Both the position numbers and the translations under genes were made by a program. Under the pieces are notes generated by a model. It searched no databases, had not been told where the DNA came from, and saw nothing but the letters and a program-made list of their open reading frames with translations. A DNA stretch of 25,505 nucleotides from Gammaproteobacteria bacterium (GTDB lineage Bacteria > Pseudomonadota > Gammaproteobacteria > SZUA-140), in contig JADJQS010000009.1 of assembly GCA_016712635.1 (NCBI GenBank), positions 1 through 25,505 of the forward strand, given 5' to 3'. Numbering within the stretch: position 1 is the stretch's first letter; each line of letters starts with the position of its first letter. Shown piece after piece: positions 1-9,470 of this stretch.

Positions 1-56
1 CTCCCTGACTGGTTGTCCCACAATCATTGCGTCGCACGTCGCGGCATTGGTCGTAC

Positions 57-871
57 TCAATTGAGCATCTCGCCGATGCGGTTCCAGGTAATGCCGCGAC
101 ATCCCAGTTCATCCCCCCATAAACGCTTTCCCGACCAGATTCTCTTCCGGCACCGTGCCCCGGTAACGGCTGTCGTTGCTGTTGTCACGGTTGTCTCCCC
201 ATCACGAAGTAATGCTCCCCGGCTTTGTCGCTCCCCCCCCTCAACGATCGGGCGGCTGTTCTCGACCAGGATTTCGTGTGTGCTTGACCACGCCCAACTG
301 CTCGAGGCTGCAGGCTGGCCCCGCTCATCCGCAGGCCGGCACCGACGCCGGCGCGTAGATGCCGACATATTCCTGCGTCGCCCTTTCGCCGTTGACCAGC
401 CACCGTCTTGTCGCTGTAGCCCGGACGCGGTCGCCAGGCGCCCGGCGTTCCGCTTGATGCCGGAGTCGGTGGCGGGATCCTTAAGGAAAGCGGAATACCC
501 CGATGTCCCCGTGCCGGGGCGCGCCGATATCTTGGCACCCACCACCGGCAGGCGGATACCGTAGGAAAATTTGTTTACAGGATCGTCCCCGCCAGCAGGG
601 TCGGCATCATGGAGCCCGAGGGGATTGGAACGGCTCGACGGGAACGACCGCAGCACCAGTACGACCAGGATAATGGGGAAGGGCGCGCATACTCCACCAG
701 CAGAACTCCTTGCCTGGATCCGCTGGAGCTGCTCCTCGCCGTCCTGCCCGCCGCGCTCTGCGTCAATGCAGCGGCGGCGCGTTCCCGGCATGACCGCATG
801 CATAGGCATCGAGCGCCAGATCAGCCCGGTCACCAGCAGGGCGAGCACCATTACCGCTTGGTCCGATTCAT
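57..871 (-). CDS. lepB: Signal peptidase I (frameshifted)
   Basis: Membrane-bound serine protease that removes signal peptides from exported proteins on the periplasmic face. The catalytic serine motif IPSGSMMPT reads at about 600-625. It is followed in another frame by VNKFSYGIRLPVV, then a segment resembling the lysine region (KDPATD.GIKR), then HYFVMG and, after a shift, the NRDNSNDSR-like box. The protein ends in NRIGEMLN at the TGA at 57. An N-terminal membrane helix (VMVLALLVTGLIW) follows the ATG at 871, which overlaps the lepA stop. At least four one-base shifts break the frame. The total span of about 271 codons is normal for LepB. The lepA-lepB order is the usual gammaproteobacterial operon, so I treat this as a real gene in poor sequence. 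Start and identity are inferred from the reconstruction. Confidence 0.85.
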
Positions 872-2673
872 TTCTTTTCCCTGTATGTAGCACCGCCAGA
901 AATGCGTCCGCGGGATCTCTGCCGAAACCGATCTGTTTTCATGCGCTTCTTGCCCTCCTTCTGTTTCTCCAACAGCTTGCGCTTGCGGGTGATGTCGCCG
1001 CCGTAGCACTTGGCGGTGACGTTCTTGGCGAGGCCGTTTACATAGCGCGCAGCGATGCGCGAACCGATCCGGGCCTGGACGGCGACTTCGAACATCTGGC
1101 GTAGGATTTCGCGCCGTCTGCTCGGTCGGCCGCGGCGGTCTGAGACGCGCTTTCGCGACGGAGGAGGCTCAGGGCCTCGACCGGATTTGCCGTTGACCAA
1201 CAGGTCGAGCCGGACGAGATCGGCCTGGCCGTAGCGGTTGAAACTGTAGTCGAACGACGTAGCCGCGGGTGGCCGACTTGAGGCGGTCGTAGGAGTCGAT
1301 CACCACCTCGCTCATCGGCAGTTCGTAGGAGACCATCACCTGGTGGCCACAGGTGTTCGATCTTCTTCTGGACGCCGCGCTTCGGTCGTCGCACAGTTTG
1401 ATGACCGGGCCGAGATAGGCCGGCGGCACCGGGATGTCGGCGCGGACGATGGGCTGGCGGGGCTCGCTGATCTGGCCGGCGTCCGGGCAACGCCGGGGAT
1501 TGATGGCCTCTCCCAGGCCTCGCCCTTGCAGTCGGACCTCCTAGGTGACGTCCGGCGCGGTCGGGACCAGATCGAGGTTGGATTCTCGTTCCAAGCGCTC
1601 CTGGACGATCTCCATGTGGAAGAGGCCGAAACCGCAGCCGGAAACCGAAAGCACAGCCGCTCGTCTCCGGTTCGAATTAGAAGCAGGGGTCGTTGAGGTG
1701 CAGTTTCCCCAGGGCCTCGCGGAGTTCCTCGAAGTCCTGGCCGTCGGACGGGTAGAGTCCCGGAGAATACCATGCGGCGTTCGCCTTGAAGCCGGAGCAG
1801 GGCGAGGGCAACCTTCTCAGCGAGGATGGTGACGGTATCGCCGACCAGCGCCGGTCGACCGTCTTGATCCCCGCGGACCGGAAGCCGACCTGGCCCACGT
1901 TCAGGTCGCGCGTCTCCTGGTTCGGGGCGAACTGGTCCGACGTCCGTGCACTTCGCGGGTGGGGCCGACCGGTCGCATCTGGCGGATCTTCTGGCCAGAC
2001 TTCGCACCCGGCCCTTGATGACGCGGATGTCCAACTGGCGCGAGGTAGTCGTCGAAGGTCCAGGAATCGAAGATCAGGGCCTGGAGCGGGGCCCACTCTT
2101 CACCCCGGGGAGGCGGGATCCGGTCGACCGGCGCTTCCAACAGTTCGCCGATGCCGAGCCCGGTCTTGGCACTCGCGCACCGGACCAGGTCGCGCTCGTG
2201 CCCAGGGTCCTCGATCTCCTGGAGCACTTCGTCGCTCGGGAGCGTCTTTGGTCGATCTTGTTGAAGACCGGGACCACGTCAGGCCGACCCTCCTCGAGGG
2301 CGGCGACAGAGCGTTGGCCACGGTCTGCAGCTCGACCCCCTGGGAGGCGTCGACCCACCAACAGAGCGCCTTCCGCAGGCGGCCGGCGAACGCGACACCT
2401 CGTAGGCCCGAAATCAGACGCGTGCCCGGGGGTATCGATGAAGTTGCAGTTAGGTCACTTTCGCCGTCCCGGGCGTACGGCATTCGGACGGGGCCTTGAT
2501 CGTGATGCCGCGCGCGTTCCAGATCCCTGTCGTCAAGATTTGGTCCTCCATCTCCGCTTTCAGCTCAACCTCAGCGCTGGATGATGCGGTCGGCGAGGTA
2601 GTTTCCCGTGATCGATCTGGGCGATGATCGAAAAGTTACGGATGTGCCGCAGTATGGCATTCTTCCGGTCCAT
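868..2673 (-). CDS. lepA: Elongation factor 4 (LepA), frameshifted
   Basis: Translational GTPase of the EF-G family that acts on stalled or mistranslocated ribosomes. The N-terminus reads HIRNFSIIAQIDHGK (P-loop) from the ATG at 2673 and then shifts frame. Further down come VDASQGVE.QTVAN, the G4 motif VFNKID, and the LepA-specific C-terminal tail (RQMFEVAVQA, then KNVTAKCYGGDITRKRKLLE). The span of 1806 bases equals 602 codons, the family length, although many one-base shifts scatter the motifs over all three frames. The exact stop is uncertain: one frame gives a TGA at 868-870 that overlaps the lepB ATG. Identity is very secure from the motif series. An intact gene in an error-rich sequence is more likely than a true pseudogene. 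Confidence 0.9.
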
Positions 2674-2737
2674 AAAGTAAGGGGGCGTGCCTGGCGCTCC
2701 CCTTTCTATCTTGCAGAACCGGTAAGTATCAGACGGC

Positions 2738-4175
2738 TTACGCTTCGCGTCCTCTTCCAGCTTCCAACGCCAGGAAAATGGGACTGCCGCGGCGCTCGCA
2801 CCAGGACTGGCACCGCCTTGTAAGCCCGGCAGGTCCGAAACCAGCTTCTTTACTGCTCCACGCTTCCCACTTAGACGTTGTTGAACTGCAGAATGACATC
2901 GCCCCGGCGATCCCGGCCTTGGAGGCGGGGCCGCTTTCGGTCGCATCGACCAGCACGCCGTTCTTGCCGTCCAGCTCCTGTTTTTGATCCGGGGTCAGGT
3001 CCGCCACCGTGATCGCCAGGCGTTTGATCCGGGTGCTGTCGCCATCGCCGCCTCCGGCGGCGAGATCAACTCCTCCTCTCCGGCAGCTCGCTGATCATGA
3101 CCTTGAGGGTCAGCGGCTTGCCGTTGCGAATCACCTTAAGCGGCAACTTGGCCCGATCTTGGACACGCCCATGGGCGGCAAGGCGCCGGAAACTCTCGAC
3201 CTCCTTGCCGTCGGAACTCGACGATGACGTCGCCGACCATCACGCCCGCCTTCTGCGCCGGGCTGTCAGGCGCACGCGCGACCAACGCCGATCGCGCGGA
3301 CATGCCGAAGGATTCCGCCAGGGCGCGGTCCAACATCCTGGATCAGAGTGCCCGGCCAACCGCGCGTGACATGCCCCCTCGCTGCGCAACTGGTCCGACC
3401 ACGCTCATCGCGATATCGATCGGGATTACGAACGACGACCCCATGAACACGCCGGTGCGGCTGAAGATCTGCGAGTTGACCCCGACGACCTCGCCGTCCA
3501 AGGGTTGAACAGGGGTCCGCCCGATTACCGGGATTGATGGCGACATCGGTCTGGATGAACAGGACGTAGTTCTCGTTCGGCGGCTGCGGCCGATGGCGCT
3601 GACGATTTACCCGCCGTCACCGAGTGCTCGACCGAACGGCGGGCCGATCGCCAGCACCCAGCTTTACACCTTGAGGTCGGGACTGCCGATCTTGACCACC
3701 GGCAGCTTGTCGGCGTCGATCTTGAGCAGGGCGACATCGCTGTTCTTGTCACTGCCCACCCCTCCGACGACGCTCGCGCCGGTCGCTCAACCGAACGACC
3801 ATCTCATCCGCATCCCGGATCACGTGGTTATTGGTGAGCACATAGCCCGTCAGCGGAGATGATGAAGCCGGAGCCGAGGATTTCTCGTCAGAATTCCTCG
3901 CCGCCACCTCCACCACCGCCCCATCGCCGCCGCGGTCTCAGAAAAAGCGCCGCAGAAATCGTCGAACGGCGGCTGTTCGGGCATCGACTCCCCTTGCGGG
4001 TTGCGAAACTGTTCCTGCTTGATCTTGGTGTTGGTGCTAATATTGACTTGACGGCCGGGCTGCTCTGCTCCACCAGCTCGGTGAAATCGGGCAGATCGCC
4101 AATCGCCGCCCGGCGCTCGCGGCGGCCATCAGCATCACCAAGGCTGCGCCGTGCGACATCCGCCACCCCTTTCAT
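2738..4175 (-). CDS. DegP/MucD-type periplasmic serine protease, frameshifted
   Basis: HtrA-family protease and chaperone for misfolded envelope proteins; in gammaproteobacteria a MucD-type copy often sits in the sigma-E cluster. Fragments in order from the 5' end: GDLPDFTELVEQSSPAV; a Gly-rich linker; the catalytic His box GYVLTNNHVI at about 3819-3850; the Asp box (NSD.ALLKIDADKL) at about 3715-3750; FEHSVTAG; the Ser region near 3527; GEVVGVNSQIFS; and two PDZ regions (SPAQKAGVMVGDVIVEF and NGVLVDATESGPASKAGI). The serine motif is broken by one missing base: AAT CGG GC replaces the AAT TCG GGC expected for Asn-Ser-Gly. Length is about 479 codons, normal for MucD. The start may instead be an ATG at 4198 if a shift lies between. 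Many frame changes look like sequence error. Confidence 0.87.
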
Positions 4176-4259
4176 CAAACCCGCATTGACTCACTCATTT
4201 CACTCCTGTGTTGTTGCGTTACTTCAATTCTGTCCTTGCGCCGGTAATCGCGCATGATG

Positions 4260-4742
4260 TCATCCACCGCGACCGTCCGGTCGGGATCGTCCCGCATCCG
4301 CAAAGCCGATCAGGCTCGGCTGATGGCGCGGATCCCGGGAGATGGACCGGGTATAACGGCGCAGCCAGGCAAAGCCCAGCAGCAGCCCCAGTACTCCGCA
4401 CACCGCCGCAGCCCCCTCGCGCGTTTCCCACGCGAGCGCGTCCGCCAGCATCCCTCCGGCCGCGCCGCCCAACAGCAGAAAGACCAGCGGCATGGCATAT
4501 ACCGCGAACGAGGTCCGCACCAAAGAGCCGTCCTCGAGGCCGATAACGACCATTTCACCGCGCTCGGCCCCGATCGTATTGATCACGCGGACGCGGCTGG
4601 TGCGGTTTCCGAACACCTTGGCGAGAACCCCGGTTCCGCATCCCTTCTGCGCGGCGCAGCTCCCGCAGGTGGTCTTGCGCTGGGTTTCCACCCAGGCAAA
4701 TTCCCCCTCGGTCGTGATCACCTGTGCCGTTTCCGTCATCAT
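4260..4742 (-). CDS. rseC: SoxR-reducing / sigma-E regulatory protein RseC
   Basis: 160-residue inner-membrane protein of the RseC/MucC family, linked to sigma-E control and to reduction of SoxR [2Fe-2S] clusters. The N-terminal cytoplasmic part carries the family cysteines C26, C29 and C35 (CGSCAAQKGC). Two membrane segments follow, at about residues 79-98 (AVYAMPLVFLLLGGAAGGML) and 109-126. The tail contains the usual R.I..DPRHQP. It is one of the few unbroken frames in the first 8 kb, although the last 20 or so residues may be out of frame. It sits between rseA and the DegP-type gene, as expected for this cluster, but with no rseB before it. The start is the ATG pair at 4737-4742; either could be used. 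Confidence 0.88.
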   Translation of the reverse strand: MMTETAQVITTEGEFAWVETQRKTTCGSCAAQKGCGTGVLAKVFGNRTSRVRVINTIGAERGEMVVIGLEDGSLVRTSFAVYAMPLVFLLLGGAAGGMLADALAWETREGAAAVCGVLGLLLGFAWLRRYTRSISRDPRHQPSLIGFADAGRSRPDGRGG

Positions 4743-4804
4743 CAGCGTGGCATCGGTATTACGGGATAACCCGGTATTTCGTTCGACAGCACTGTCAGCG
4801 GGCG

Positions 4805-4823
4805 GACGCCGCCAGGCGGCGTC
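4805..4823. repeat. Perfect inverted repeat between rseA and rseC
   Basis: GACGCCGCC and GGCGGCGTC flank a single central base in the 183-base gap between rseA and rseC. It lacks a T-run, so it is not a convincing intrinsic terminator. A translated-UTR hairpin or deletion scar are other options. The rest of the gap (4743-4925) shows no coding similarity that I can recognise. Confidence 0.5.
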
Positions 4824-4925
4824 ATCCGGTTTGTTTCTGGATTACAGAGGGGGATTCCACGGGGATGCGTCACAGTATGTGAGCGGCGGCGATGATTGAA
4901 AACCCGGGAATATGGCTACCGATCC

Positions 4926-5644
4926 CTAATTCCCGGATCCGTAGCCGACCAGCTGTACATAGGACAGCATCGCCTGGGTGTCCGCAGCCCCGGGGGCGTA
5001 GCGGTGGGAATTCACCAGATAATCGTACAGGTCGGTTGTCGCCACCGAGGCATCCTCGCTCACCGCCACGCTGGAACGACGCGCGGGAGCCTGCTCCGTA
5101 GGCCTTGCCGCGGCGAGCACGGTGACCGTCGACTGCTTCGCGCGAACCGCCGGCGCGGCCGCCATCTGTACTGCGGTCGGTGTCGTCTGGGCCACATTCA
5201 TGTCCGTCACCGGATCCTGCGCGACTGCAACCGTACTTGTGGACGCGATGACCGGCCCGGCCGGGTTGTGAGATCCGCTGTTCAGTTCCATTACGCCCAC
5301 CCCGAATACCGCGATCGCGGACAGGGAGGCCGCCAGGGCGAATCCCAGTGTGGCCCGGGTTCTGTGCGACGGTGTCCTGATGGATTGTGACAGTGGAGGG
5401 TTTGTGACGCGGATTGGAAATGAATGGGTTCGTGTTCCAGGGCCAGCGCGACGCGCCCGGCCAGATCCCGCGAAAGGTGACCGGGCAGGCTTCCTTGCAT
5501 CGTGTCGCGGATCAGATGATAGTTTCGCCAGCGTTCACCTGCCAGCTCATCGGTTTTCATCGCCTGGACGACACACGACATGTCACATTCGTCGAGCTCG
5601 CCATCAACCAGCAGTGAGACCTTGTCCGCGTTTCTTTCCATCAT
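4926..5644 (-). CDS. rseA: Anti-sigma-E factor RseA (frameshifted)
   Basis: Membrane-spanning anti-sigma factor that holds RpoE inactive until regulated proteolysis. The N-terminal cytoplasmic domain is clear (NADKVSLLVDGELDE, then RWRNYHLIRDTMQG, then DLAGRVALALEHEP). After a shift near 5400 the membrane helix can be read as ATLGFALAASLSAIAVFGVG in another frame. A Thr/Ala/Val-rich periplasmic region follows, ending YLVNSHRYAPG..DTQAMLSYVQ, the typical RseA tail, at the TAG at 4926. The start is placed at the ATG at 5644 behind ACAGG; a GTG at 5653 is possible. It lies just downstream of rpoE, 37 bases from its stop. Identity is from the anti-sigma domain, the helix and the context. Confidence 0.88.
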
Positions 5645-5681
5645 GGGCAACACCTGTCGTTTATGGTTATTTTGAACAGAT

Positions 5682-6255
5682 TCAATCCAGCAGGGGCTTC
5701 AGCTTGCTGTTGATAACCTCGCGCGCGCGGAATATGCGCGACCGCACGGTCCCCACAGGACAGTTCATCCGCTCCGCGATCTCCTCGTAGCTCAGACCGT
5801 CGAGCTCGCGCGGGGTGATCGCGAGTACGCAGATCCTCCGGTAATTTTTCGATGGCACTGTGCACCGTATTCTGGATCTCGTCCCTGACCAGGAGGTGCT
5901 CGGGGGTCGCGTACTCCTTGAGCTCCGGACTCCCCCTCCAGATATCCCGCCTCCTCGGCATCGATGTCCACACTGGGCGGCCGCCGGCCTGGGTCACCAG
6001 ATAGTTCTTCGCCGTATTGACTCCGATGCGGGTACAGCCAGGTATAAAACGCACTCTCTCGCCGCGAAAGCTCGGAAGGGCGCGGTACGCCGATAAACGC
6101 CTCCTGCGCTACGTCCACAACTTTATCTGATCATAGACATAGCGCGATATCAATTTAGTGAGCCTATATTGATATTTCTGTACGAGGATATCAAACGCTT
6201 TCTTGTCGCCATTTTGAATGTTCGACGGTGCCTGGTCAACATTATTATCGCCCAT
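5682..6255 (-). CDS. rpoE: RNA polymerase sigma-E factor (AlgU/RpoE), frameshifted
   Basis: Extracytoplasmic-function sigma factor for envelope stress. From the ATG at 6255 the frame gives NGDKKAFDILVQKYQ and LISRYV (region 2). One lost base near 6124 then shifts it to VDVAQEAFIG and ESAFYTWL, followed by GVNTAKNYLV. Region 4 is spread over frames as EIQNTVHSAIEKLPEDLR, a segment reconstructable as LSYEEIAERMNCPVGTVRSR, and the end FRAREVINSKLKPLLD with its stop at 5682. The span of 574 bases is close to the usual 579. An SD-like GGGAGGGG precedes the ATG. A sigma-E-type promoter and a UTR hairpin lie upstream (separate entries), suggesting autoregulation. Several one-base shifts are present, probably errors. 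Confidence 0.92.
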
Positions 6256-6272
6256 CCGGGCTGGCCCCTCCC

Positions 6273-6291
6273 GCAAGGCTTTGCGCCTTGC
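6273..6291 (-). other. Hairpin in the rpoE 5' untranslated region
   Basis: GCAAGGC-GCAAA-GCCTTGC (minus strand) forms a seven-pair stem with a five-base loop. It ends only a few bases before the GGGAGGGG ribosome-binding region of rpoE. It would be close to the 5' end of a transcript started at the promoter described at 6301-6327. A role in translation control or mRNA stability is only inferred. Confidence 0.5.
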
Positions 6292-6300
6292 TCAAGTGGT

Positions 6301-6327
6301 ATTGACGGTATTGTTATCGTTTAGTTC
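6301..6327 (-). promoter_or_regulatory. Candidate sigma-E-dependent promoter of rpoE
   Basis: On the minus strand GAACTA (6327-6322) is followed after exactly 16 bases by TCAAT (6305-6301). The known RpoE/AlgU consensus is GAACTT-N16/17-TCNNA, so the -35 matches five of six bases. The predicted start lies about 40 bases upstream of the rpoE ATG. The site sits in the AT-rich divergent space between rpoE and nadB, and autoregulation of rpoE is well known in this group. Confidence 0.55.
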
Positions 6328-6465
6328 AGGGTGATTACGTTTCTGTTTGAGTCTTTTATGATATATAGCATATGTCCACGGCGCGAGTGGACCGGATTGT
6401 AGCAGATCACCCTGCTGAATCATCTGTCATACCATAATAAAATCAAGGCTTAATACCCCCCGCGC

Positions 6466-8092
6466 ATGGATCGGCCCGGCATTACGATGTACTGATCATA
6501 GGGAGCAGCGCCGCCAGCCTCAGCCTGGGCTGCGGCTGGCCCCCCTTCGCGCGCATCGCCCTGATCCCAAGGCAGCCCTGAGCGAAGGCGCGACGCTGTA
6601 TGCCCAGGGAGGCATCTCGGTGGTGCTCGACAAGGAAGACTCGCTCCAATCCCCATCGAGGACACCTTCAGCACGGGGGGCCGGCCTGTGCGATCCCACA
6701 GTGGTCGAGTATACCGTCAAACACGCCCGCAGGTGTATCAGTGGCTGATCGATCAGGGGCGTCGCCTTCACGCGCGCCAGCGGATCCGATGCCGGTACGG
6801 ACTACCACCTCACGCGCGAGGGCAGGCACAGCCATCGCCGCGTGGTGCATGCCGCGGACGCCACCGGCCGCGTGGTTGAAGTTCACGCTGGAACGGAAGG
6901 CGCGCGAACACCCCAATCACCGTCTTCCGAATATCACCTGGCCATCGACCTGATCCGGGAGAAGGTGACCGGATCCGACGATGTCCGCTGTCGGCGCCTA
7001 TGTCTCGACCTGCAAAGTGCCCGGGAGTCAGCGTCATATCTGCCCGCTGCACCGTTCTCGCCACCGGGGGCGCGGGAAGGTCTCCTCTATACCACCAACC
7101 CGGACATTGCCAGCGGCGACTGGCATCGCCATGGCCTGGCGTGCGGGCTGCCGTGTGGCGACCTGGAATTCATCAGTTCCACCCCACCTGTCTGTACCAC
7201 CCCAAAGGCCAAATACTTCCTGGTCACCGAGGCCGTGCGCGAGGCGCCGCCTGCTGCTGCCCGACGGCAGCCGCTTCATGGACCGCTTCGACCCGCGCGG
7301 CGAACTCGCCCCCGCGCGATATCGTCGCGCGCGCCATCGACCACGAGATGAAGCGCCTGGGCGTCGACTGCGTCTTCCTCGACATCAGCCACAAGCCGGC
7401 GGACTTCATCCGCGATCACTTCCCCACCATCCAGGAGCGCTGCCTGGAGTACGGCATCGATATCACGCGCGAGCCGATACCGGTGGTGCCGGCGGCGCAT
7501 TACCTGTGCGGCGGCGTCATGACCGATCTGCACGGGCGCACCGACATCGACGGCCTGTACGCGGTCGGCGAGATGTCCTTCACCGGCCTGCACGGCGCCA
7601 ACCGCATGGCGAGCAATTCGCTGCTCGAATGCCTGGTGTTCGCCGAGGCCGCCGCCGAGGACATCGCGCGGCGCCTGCCGGAGTTCGCCCCGCCGCGCGC
7701 GCTGCCGGCCTGGGATGAAAGCCAGGTGACGGACTCGGACGAAGAGGTGGTGGTGGCGCACAACTGGGACGAGCTGCGCCGCTTCATGTGGGACTACGTC
7801 GGCATCGTGCGCACCGACAAGCGCCTTCAGCGCGCCCAGCACCGCACCGGGAGCTGCTTCGCAAGCAGGGATCGACGAATACTATGGCAATTTCCGCGTC
7901 ACGCGCGACCTGCTCGAGCTGCGCAACCTGGTGCTCATCGCGGAACTGATCATCCGCTCCGCGCTGCAGCGCAAGGAAAGCCGCGGACTGCATTTCACCC
8001 TGGATTATCCGGCGATCGACCAGGCGCACGCGCCGCGCAACACCATACTCACGCCGAAGCACCGCGGCGGCGCGGCGTTTCAGGCGGGATAG
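6466..8092 (+). CDS. nadB: L-aspartate oxidase (frameshifted)
   Basis: FAD enzyme that oxidises L-aspartate to iminoaspartate in the first step of de novo NAD synthesis. Read across frames: HYDVLIIGS (dinucleotide fold), ALSEGATLYAQGGISVVLD, STLERKAREHPN, EFHQFHPTCLYHP-like residues, then a long clean frame from about 7300 with HYLCGGVMTDLHGRTDIDGL and GANRMASNSLLECLVFAEA, which are family signatures. Another shift near 7840 is followed by DLLELRNLVLIAEL and LDYPA. The span of about 542 codons fits NadB. The glycine fold reads GSSAAS instead of GSGAAG, two G-to-A changes that I suspect are sequence errors. The start ATG at 6466 needs a shift to reach the conserved frame. It is divergent from rpoE, a common arrangement, and overlaps the ygfX 3' end by 13 bases. 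Confidence 0.92.
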
Positions 8093-8541
8093 GCCGACCC
8101 GGCGGGCTCGGCGCTGTGCAGGCCGAGCCGGACGCGCAGGCGGCGATAGGTGTCGCTGTCGAGGCTGTCCGGCAGCAGGACGATCGAGCAGCGGCGCCCC
8201 CCTGCGAAGTTGAGCACGGTCAATTCCGGATGCACGTAGGAGTCCGGCCGCAGGCGGCACACGCGCGTCCGCCCTCCCCGCTCGATCAGGCGCCATTCGC
8301 CATCACGCGCCCACACCAGCGCCACGACGTCGCCGTCCCCGCGCATCAGCACGCGGGCCGAACAGCTCCGTGCAAGACACAGGACGACCAGGATGGCCAG
8401 CAGCGCGCCCGTCACGTTCCCGAGCGGCAGAAACGGTATGAACGCCAGCGCCCCGGCATGCGCTGCGCCCAGGTAAAGCGCGAGCCGGCGCGAGCGGCGC
8501 AGGTCAAGCCGCAGCGGCGCGGCGTATCCTGGCGATGACAT
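8080..8541 (-). CDS. YgfX-like small membrane protein
   Basis: 153-residue protein encoded immediately downstream of, and overlapping, sdhE, the position of ygfX/cptA in many gammaproteobacteria. It begins SSPGYAAPLRLDLRRSRRL, followed by two membrane segments (YLGAAHAGALAFIPFLPL, then a second hydrophobic stretch ALLAILVVLCLA). A soluble domain with the family-like W.L..RDGEWRLIERGG, then LTVLNF and IVLLPDSLD, makes up the rest. I chose the ATG at 8541 because the frame upstream only reads through sdhE. In E. coli YgfX has been described both as an SdhE partner and as a toxin affecting cell division; its role here is unknown. It converges with nadB and overlaps its end. Confidence 0.75.
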   Translation of the reverse strand: MSSPGYAAPLRLDLRRSRRLALYLGAAHAGALAFIPFLPLGNVTGALLAILVVLCLARSCSARVLMRGDGDVVALVWARDGEWRLIERGGRTRVCRLRPDSYVHPELTVLNFAGGRRCSIVLLPDSLDSDTYRRLRVRLGLHSAEPAGSAYPA

Positions 8542-8764
8542 CGCAGACCTCCCGCTCGCTCGGCGGCAAGCCCCCGAGAAGATATTCCAGCAGCAGCTGG
8601 TCCGGGTAGTCGAGCAGGCGCCGGAACGCCGCCCGCTCGGCGTCCGCTGCGCCATCGTAGGCGTGATCGAGGTACGCCTGCAGCAGCAGGTCGAGCTCCC
8701 GCATGCCGCGGCGGCACTGCCAGTGCAGTCGCGCGCGCTCATGCGCCTCGTCCATGGCGCCCAT
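8504..8764 (-). CDS. sdhE: Succinate dehydrogenase flavinylation factor SdhE
   Basis: 86-residue protein of the SdhE/SDH5/CptB family that promotes covalent FAD attachment to SdhA. The signature RRGMRELDLLL lies at about residues 18-28, followed by the helical E..FRRLLDYPDQLLLEYLLG and PPSEREVCDVIARI. The ATG at 8764 overlaps the sdhB stop as TGATG, indicating coupled translation; an internal ATG at 8755 is the other choice. The 3' end overlaps ygfX by 38 bases. Location inside the sdh operon matches its function. Confidence 0.93.
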   Translation of the reverse strand: MGAMDEAHERARLHWQCRRGMRELDLLLQAYLDHAYDGAADAERAAFRRLLDYPDQLLLEYLLGGLPPSEREVCDVIARIRRAAAA

Positions 8765-9468
8765 CAGATGAACTGCTTCAGCATCATCTGTTTGATCTCC
8801 CCGATGGCGCGGGTGGGGTTGAGTCCCTTCGGGCAGACCTGCACGCAGTTCATGATGGTGTGGCAGCGGAACAGCTTGTAGGCGTCCTCAAGGTCGTCAA
8901 GCCGTTCCTCGGTAGCCTGATCACGGCTGTCGGCAAGAAAGCGGCGCGCCTGCAGCAGCGCCGCGGGACCGAGGAACTTGTCCGGGTTCCACCAGAACGA
9001 CGGGCAGGCGGTGGAGCAGCAGGCGCACAGCACGCACTCGTACAGTCCGTCGAGCCGTTCGCGCTCCTCCGGGCTCTGGCGGAACTCGACCTCCGGGGTC
9101 GGGTCGTGATTGATCAGGTACGGCTTGACGGCGCGATACTGGTGGTAGAACTGCTCCATGTCGACGACCAGGTCGCGAATCACCGGCAGGCCGGGCAGCG
9201 GGCGGATCTCGATCGGCTGTTTCAGGTCCTTCAGCGGGGTGATGCAGGCGAGGCCGTTGCGGCCGTTGATGTTCATGCCGTCGGAGCCGCACACCCCTTC
9301 ACCGCAGGACCGGCGGTAACTCAGCGTCTCGTCCTGCGCCTTGATGCACGCCAGTGCATCAAGCAGCATCATGTCGGGCGTGAGGCCGTCGACCTCGTAG
9401 TCGCGCATGACGGGACCGGCGTCGCTCTCCGGATTGTAGCGGTACACGGAAAATCGCATGCGTTCCAT
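8764..9468 (-). CDS. sdhB: Succinate dehydrogenase iron-sulfur subunit
   Basis: Electron-transfer subunit of complex II that passes electrons from the SdhA flavin to quinone. The frame is complete at 234 residues. The [2Fe-2S] ligands are C55, C60, D63 and C75 (SCGEGVCGSDG and GLAC); the aspartate in place of the third cysteine is also seen in E. coli. The [4Fe-4S]/[3Fe-4S] set is C145, C148, C151 and C155 (CVLCACCSTACP) with C202, C208 and C212. The start ATG at 9468 lies two bases after the sdhA stop. The same open frame continues upstream through part of sdhA, but only because of a base insertion in sdhA, not as a true fusion. Confidence 0.97.
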   Translation of the reverse strand: MERMRFSVYRYNPESDAGPVMRDYEVDGLTPDMMLLDALACIKAQDETLSYRRSCGEGVCGSDGMNINGRNGLACITPLKDLKQPIEIRPLPGLPVIRDLVVDMEQFYHQYRAVKPYLINHDPTPEVEFRQSPEERERLDGLYECVLCACCSTACPSFWWNPDKFLGPAALLQARRFLADSRDQATEERLDDLEDAYKLFRCHTIMNCVQVCPKGLNPTRAIGEIKQMMLKQFI

Positions 9469-9470
9469 GA

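Noticed and set aside
6327..6414. CAGGGTGAT and ATCACCCTG inverted repeat as an operator between rpoE and nadB
   Set aside because: Arms are 9 bases with a 70-base spacing and match no known regulator site; chance is possible in this spacer.
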